Shown: piece by piece, positions 5,118 through 7,682 of the stretch
Layout: each line of letters begins with the position of its first letter
Position numbering within the stretch: the first letter of the stretch is position 1
Origin: CBDUBU01 sp965365465
GTDB lineage: Bacteria > Bacteroidota > Rhodothermia > Rhodothermales > DASSAV01
Direction of reading: 5' to 3'
Length of the DNA: 7,682 nucleotides
Assembly (NCBI GenBank): GCA_965365465.1
Contig: CBDUBU010000195.1
Coordinates: 1-7,682 of the forward strand
The notes under the pieces: generated by a model
Told to the model about the DNA's origin: nothing
The model's input: the letters and a program-made list of their open reading frames with translations, nothing else
Databases searched by the model: none
Made by a program: the position numbers and the translations under genes

Positions 5118-5527
5118 CTCACTTACTCGACGCTCATCGCATTTGAGTAGGACCCTGGCTTTAGGCGTGCTGCACGATCCCGTCCCCTGCCAACATATTC
5201 ACATCCACCCTATAGCGTTCGTTAGAGGTCAAATACAGAGGCCATAGTATGGCAAAGCGGAAAGTAATCGGAAGATGTGCCTGCAAGAGCGGGAGCCACG
5301 CCGCTCCCACATTCTGCCTGAGTTCATCGTCATACGATGAAACGCACCGGTTTATTTTCGCTCTTCAGTCACACTCACCGGCGCCCGAAACCTCTCCAAG
5401 TCGGAAGAGAGAAAAGCGGGAGTCCTGGCAGCGGCCGATCCGCAGGGGGTAGACGGCGGATCGGACATTACACTTTTACCCTATTACATATTTACTCATC
5501 CCTGTTTTGCTACAGGGTTAACGGGAC
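5118..5527. other. convergent intergenic region with hairpins, no convincing gene
   Basis: About 410 bases lie between the rightward toxin gene and the leftward gene ending at 5543. I see no convincing gene. An ATG at 5249 opens 67 codons after an AGAGG, but the product is Ser/Arg-rich, without domain features. Several inverted repeats occur: GAGTAA (5112-5117) with TTACTC (5123-5128); GGGAGC (5291-5296) with GCTCCC (5303-5308); the 8-bp stem TTCATCGT (5323-5330) with ACGATGAA (5334-5341); CCGATCCGC (5435-5443) with GCGGATCGG (5456-5464); and CCCTGT (5500-5505) with ACAGGG (5512-5517). None has a good T-run, so terminators for the two convergent operons are not clear. The region could hold a small RNA, an origin or an attachment site; nothing in it proves any of these. 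Confidence 0.5.
5435..5464. repeat. 9-bp stem hairpin in the convergent intergenic region
   Basis: CCGATCCGC (5435-5443) and GCGGATCGG (5456-5464) pair perfectly around a 12-base loop. This is the strongest stem in the region. The following sequence is ACATTACACTTTTACC, so the T-run is displaced, and a terminator role for rightward transcripts coming from the toxin gene is possible but weak. Confidence 0.45.
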
Positions 5528-5542
5528 GTTTGCGCGCAAACA
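5528..5542. repeat. palindrome copy 2, abutting the end of a leftward gene
   Basis: GTTTGCGCGCAAACA repeats 15 of the 16 bases of the palindrome at 4467-4482; the inner 14 bases are a perfect palindrome. It touches the stop codon (TAG, 5545-5543) of the leftward 93-aa gene, whereas copy 1 lies 32 bases after a rightward gene. Both are at the 3' ends of transcription units, but in opposite gene orientations. Confidence 0.75.
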
Positions 5543-5824
5543 CTAGCCGGCGTGTATACCTGCGGGCCGCATATGCCTCCGGGCTTTGACCAAGAGCCGG
5601 GAGAGCACCCCCACGGCAAGGAGCCGGGTTTCATCCTCGTTCCCCTTGTCTATGTTTCCCCGCGTGGCGAGCTTCAAAAACCGCTCAATGTCCTCCATCT
5701 CCGCACAGGCGCAGAGGCGGACTGCCAGAACGGGATCACGCAGGGCCTCGCGCGGCTGCACACCGACGGCCTGGAGGGCTTCGTAGAAGCGCCCGGCCTC
5801 TGGACCCGGATCAATCAGCGTCAT
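5543..5824 (-). CDS. 93-aa hypothetical protein, last gene of packaging-side operon
   Basis: No family recognised. The protein begins MTLIDPGPEAGRFYEALQAV and appears mostly helical. It has two nearby cysteines (CACAEMED, near residues 38-40) and a basic C-terminal end (LLVKARRHMRPAGIHAG). Its start lies within the last codons of the coiled-coil gene (14-base overlap), indicating translational coupling, and its stop directly borders the repeated palindrome. The coding call rests on this overlap and on the operon arrangement; a plus-strand open frame across the same bases is judged a shadow. Confidence 0.65.
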   Translation of the reverse strand: MTLIDPGPEAGRFYEALQAVGVQPREALRDPVLAVRLCACAEMEDIERFLKLATRGNIDKGNEDETRLLAVGVLSRLLVKARRHMRPAGIHAG

Positions 5825-6458
5825 GAGAGGGATCCCCTTTCATTTGCAAGCGTCTTGCTTCTGCTGCCTCCAGGGCGCCCGCCTCGTAAATAGCTTTCCC
5901 CACGATCCCCGCGTACCTTCCGAGGTCCAGTTCCTGGCGGCGCACATAGCGGGGGGCGCCTTCGCCCCATAGTGTCAGGATTGCCGAGAGATCCCCGCCC
6001 CGGCGCGCCAGTTCATCAAAGCTTATTTCGTTGCTATAGAGGCGGCGGAACTGTTGGACCGCTTCCTGCTGCCGGCGTCCAACTTCGATGATGATGCCCC
6101 TTGCCTTTTCAAACGCCTCTCTCAGCGTAAGGCGCGCCGCCTCGTTCTCTTTCAAAGCATCTTTCGCAGCCGCAGCAAGACGAAGAAGTTCCTCCTCTTT
6201 TCGCTCGCGTGCAGCCTCCTGGCGCGCCTTCTCTAGCCGCGCCTCAGTATCCTCTAGCCGGTGCTCCAGCGTGCGGAGCGCGCCTTTGTGCGCCGTGAGA
6301 TGGGCCTGGAGCGAAGCGGCGCGCTCGCCTGCTCCCGTCTTCCCGTCGATAAGATCTGCCTGCGCTGCTTCGAGGTCCTGACGCGCAGCGTCAATCTCAC
6401 GTTGGAGGCCGTCCCGCCGTTTGCTGAGCGTGGCGCGTTCGCTTTCAAGTTGCTGCAT
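5811..6458 (-). CDS. 215-aa coiled-coil phage protein
   Basis: Residues 1 to about 130 are a long, heavily charged helical region with heptad-like Leu/Ala spacing, typical of a coiled coil (for example SERATLSKRRDGLQREIDAA and LEHRLEDTEARLEKARQEAA). From about 135 onward a smaller domain follows, with IIIEVGRRQQEAVQQFRRLY, FDELARRGGDLSAILTLW and an aromatic/basic stretch APRYVRRQELDLGRYAG (167-183). No enzyme motif or membrane segment is seen. In phages, elongated coiled-coil proteins near packaging genes may be scaffolding, chaperone or structural proteins; the usual protease domain of a scaffold-protease fusion is absent. The start lies 22 bases after the preceding stop, with a weak GAAAG-type ribosome binding site. 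Function is open. Confidence 0.75.
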   Translation of the reverse strand: MQQLESERATLSKRRDGLQREIDAARQDLEAAQADLIDGKTGAGERAASLQAHLTAHKGALRTLEHRLEDTEARLEKARQEAARERKEEELLRLAAAAKDALKENEAARLTLREAFEKARGIIIEVGRRQQEAVQQFRRLYSNEISFDELARRGGDLSAILTLWGEGAPRYVRRQELDLGRYAGIVGKAIYEAGALEAAEARRLQMKGDPSHDAD

Positions 6459-6480
6459 GGTCTTTCGCTATTTTAGGTGG

Positions 6481-6816
6481 TTACAGAAGGCCAAGCCGGG
6501 CCGCTACTTTGTCCGAGGTGTCGCCCTTTCGGAGCATAGCCTTGCCGAGCGCCGCCGCCGCTTCGTAGCGCTCCGGCGTATCGCGCTTGCGGTGGTTCGC
6601 CGGCGCATTCTCCGTGATGTCTTGTACCAGACGCCGGAGCTGGTAATCTTCTCCCGGCACGAGCACCTGCCCGTCCGTCAGTTCGATGTGCAGCGTTCCG
6701 TCCTCACGGCGGAAAAGGCGCTTCTCCGCTTCCATCCTGGCGATCTGTGTTCTCGCGTACTCATCATCGATGCGAGCTTCCAGTTCTTTCAGTGCCCGCG
6801 CTTTGAATGCATTCAT
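6481..6816 (-). CDS. 111-aa hypothetical protein following the terminase
   Basis: No family recognised. The N-terminal third (1-36) is a charged helix (KARALKELEARIDDEYARTQ), followed by a strand pair DGTLHIELTDGQVLVPGEDY (39-58), then a helical, basic C-terminal half (RKRDTPERYEAAAALGKAML). An AGAGGA ribosome binding site lies about seven bases before the ATG. It starts 18 bases after the terminase nuclease ORF in the same operon. In many tailed phages the portal gene follows the terminase; this small protein clearly is not a portal. Confidence 0.7.
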   Translation of the reverse strand: MNAFKARALKELEARIDDEYARTQIARMEAEKRLFRREDGTLHIELTDGQVLVPGEDYQLRRLVQDITENAPANHRKRDTPERYEAAAALGKAMLRKGDTSDKVAARLGLL

Positions 6817-6834
6817 GGCTTATCCTCTATGGGT

Positions 6835-7527
6835 TTACAGTCTTTGTCCGGCGCTGTAGAGCGCCCTGATCTCGCTCCAATCGTCCGGCTCCCGGTTCTC
6901 TCCGAACCAGCAGGCGAGCGCCAGGCTCAGTACGAGATCGTCGTGCTGGCTTTCTCGCCACGCTTCATAGGTGTCGTTGCCGGTCGCTATGTTGATCTTT
7001 GCCTTGAAGTTCTGAAGCTCCGCTTTCAGCACATCGCCGAAGGGCAAGCCCTCGGCAAACTTCAGCTTCCGGCTTTGCAAGAGCACGCTGATGGAGGAGA
7101 CGAGGTCTCGCTTCGGCACATGCACATCTTTGCTCCGGATCACGTTCACGCTGTTGCCTCCGGTGATGGTGATGCCGTAGACCTCCTTCACCCCTGCCTC
7201 TTCGAGCATTTCGAGGACCGGCCGCCCGACGCCCGTAGCATCAGCCACCACATAGGTGTTCCCGTCCCGAATCCGCCGCTGAATGTCCTTGACCGTTTCC
7301 GCTATCTGCGCGTAAGGCGTTCTCAGATCAAAGCGGTGAAGGTGCTGGAGCTCGTACTGCTTGAAAACGGTCTTCTTTTCGTAGGAGTAGCCAATCACAT
7401 AGCCGTTGTAGCGATCCGGCTTCTTGACATCTACGTCCTCAAACACCTTCTTCACTACGGTGAGCGCTGTGTAGTCCTGGAGTTGTCCGAGGTCTAGCCC
7501 GATAAAATACCTGGGTTTCTTTTTCAT
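6835..7527 (-). CDS. terminase large subunit, C-terminal nuclease domain as a separate ORF
   Basis: This 230-aa protein is the RNase H-like nuclease domain of a phage terminase large subunit, which cuts concatemeric DNA during packaging into the capsid. The three acidic sites expected for the two-metal nuclease are visible: Asp12 in FIGLDLGQLQD (8-18), Asp96 in YVVADATGVGRP (92-103), and Asp196/Asp197 in HDDLVLSLALACW (195-207). Large subunits normally have an ATPase domain of about 250 residues before this one. Here the ATPase lies in the preceding ORF in a different frame, with the start overlapping the preceding stop as ATGA (7527-7524). The two products would have to assemble, or the split is a frameshift in an ancestral single gene. 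There is no strong ribosome binding site, so coupling or reinitiation is likely. Confidence 0.88.
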   Translation of the reverse strand: MKKKPRYFIGLDLGQLQDYTALTVVKKVFEDVDVKKPDRYNGYVIGYSYEKKTVFKQYELQHLHRFDLRTPYAQIAETVKDIQRRIRDGNTYVVADATGVGRPVLEMLEEAGVKEVYGITITGGNSVNVIRSKDVHVPKRDLVSSISVLLQSRKLKFAEGLPFGDVLKAELQNFKAKINIATGNDTYEAWRESQHDDLVLSLALACWFGENREPDDWSEIRALYSAGQRL

Positions 7528-7682
7528 AGCCTGGGGATCGTGGGGTCCTCTGTGATCGGGAGAACCGGGTTCGTGAAAAGGAGCGGTACTTCGCTGGTGA
7601 AAGCGCGCTCGATATCCTCTGTTCTGAATACCGAGTCCACGGTATCCACGAACTCGCAGCCGTATTCTTGCCTGAACCAGTA
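7524..7682 (-). CDS. terminase large subunit, C-terminal end of ATPase part, partial
   Basis: The leftward frame is open from the right window edge and gives 52 residues before TGA (7526-7524), so only the end of this gene is visible. It begins YWFRQEYGCEFVDTVDSVF, which matches the end of the ATPase domain in many terminase large subunits (a WFRQEY-x-CEF pattern), and closes with a Pro-rich interdomain linker (PVLPITEDPTIPRL). In an unsplit gene this linker would lead straight into the nuclease domain. The Walker motifs would lie upstream, outside the window. Confidence 0.75.
   Translation of the reverse strand, partial: YWFRQEYGCEFVDTVDSVFRTEDIERAFTSEVPLLFTNPVLPITEDPTIPRL

Noticed and set aside
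5249..5452. Plus-strand 67-codon ORF in the convergent intergenic region
   Set aside because: It has an AGAGG some nine bases before the ATG, but the product is Ser/Arg-rich and without features, codon use is irregular, and its end overlaps a hairpin. Too weak to call as a gene.
6421..7497. Long plus-strand open frame of 358 codons opposite the terminase nuclease and the 111-aa gene
   Set aside because: It is antisense to an ORF with clear terminase nuclease motifs, spans a gene boundary on the other strand and has no recognisable domain; it is a shadow of GC-rich coding sequence.
1..7682. CRISPR array, tRNA or rRNA genes, integrase, insertion sequence
   Set aside because: No regularly spaced repeats of CRISPR length, no tRNA-like cloverleaf noticed, and no integrase, transposase or paired terminal inverted repeats seen in any supported frame.

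Overview
The window looks like part of a temperate bacteriophage or prophage, or a closely related phage-derived element. The evidence is a terminase (DNA packaging) gene pair at the right end, a replication primase at the left end, an XRE-type repressor-like gene facing a divergent operon of small genes, and a toxin-antitoxin pair. The primase N-terminal half resembles the BT4734/VirE-N type of archaeo-eukaryotic primase, which is common in Bacteroidota and relatives. Most genes are GC-rich, and some have strong Shine-Dalgarno sequences (AGGAGGTGA before the gene at 4044, AGGAGG before the antitoxin). A GC-rich member of the Bacteroidota/Rhodothermota side is therefore a reasonable but weakly supported guess for the host.

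Layout, left to right. (1) 1-1560, leftward: a 61-aa ribbon-helix-helix-like protein, a 108-aa protein with a SpoVG-like pattern, and a primase that starts inside the stop codon of the 108-aa gene and runs off the left edge with its reading frame open (331 codons visible). This is a replication module. (2) 1561-1745, no gene: hairpins, including a strong intrinsic terminator that points rightward, against the surrounding leftward genes. (3) 1746-3108, leftward and visibly lower in GC: an XRE regulator followed by a 348-aa protein that I do not recognise. (4) 3109-3218: an AT-rich divergent promoter region with repeated GTTTACTT-type half-sites, arranged like a phage switch. (5) 3219-4434, rightward: four small genes of unknown function, one of them only 57 aa, followed by a perfect 16-base palindrome and a strong terminator. 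(6) 4519-5117, rightward: a self-contained DinJ-YafQ type II toxin-antitoxin operon with its own promoter and operator-like palindrome. (7) 5118-5542: a 425-base convergent intergenic region with several hairpins and a second copy of the palindrome. (8) 5543-7682, leftward: the C-terminal end of a terminase ATPase, a separate ORF carrying the terminase nuclease domain, and three small unknown genes, one of them strongly coiled-coil.

How the parts may work together: the XRE protein probably controls the divergent early operon at 3219 and its own leftward operon. The replication module and the packaging module are both leftward but separated by the regulatory and accessory block. The least explained parts are the 348-aa protein paired with the XRE regulator, the large terminase subunit split at its ATPase/nuclease boundary, the repeated palindrome, and the rightward terminators lying between leftward genes.
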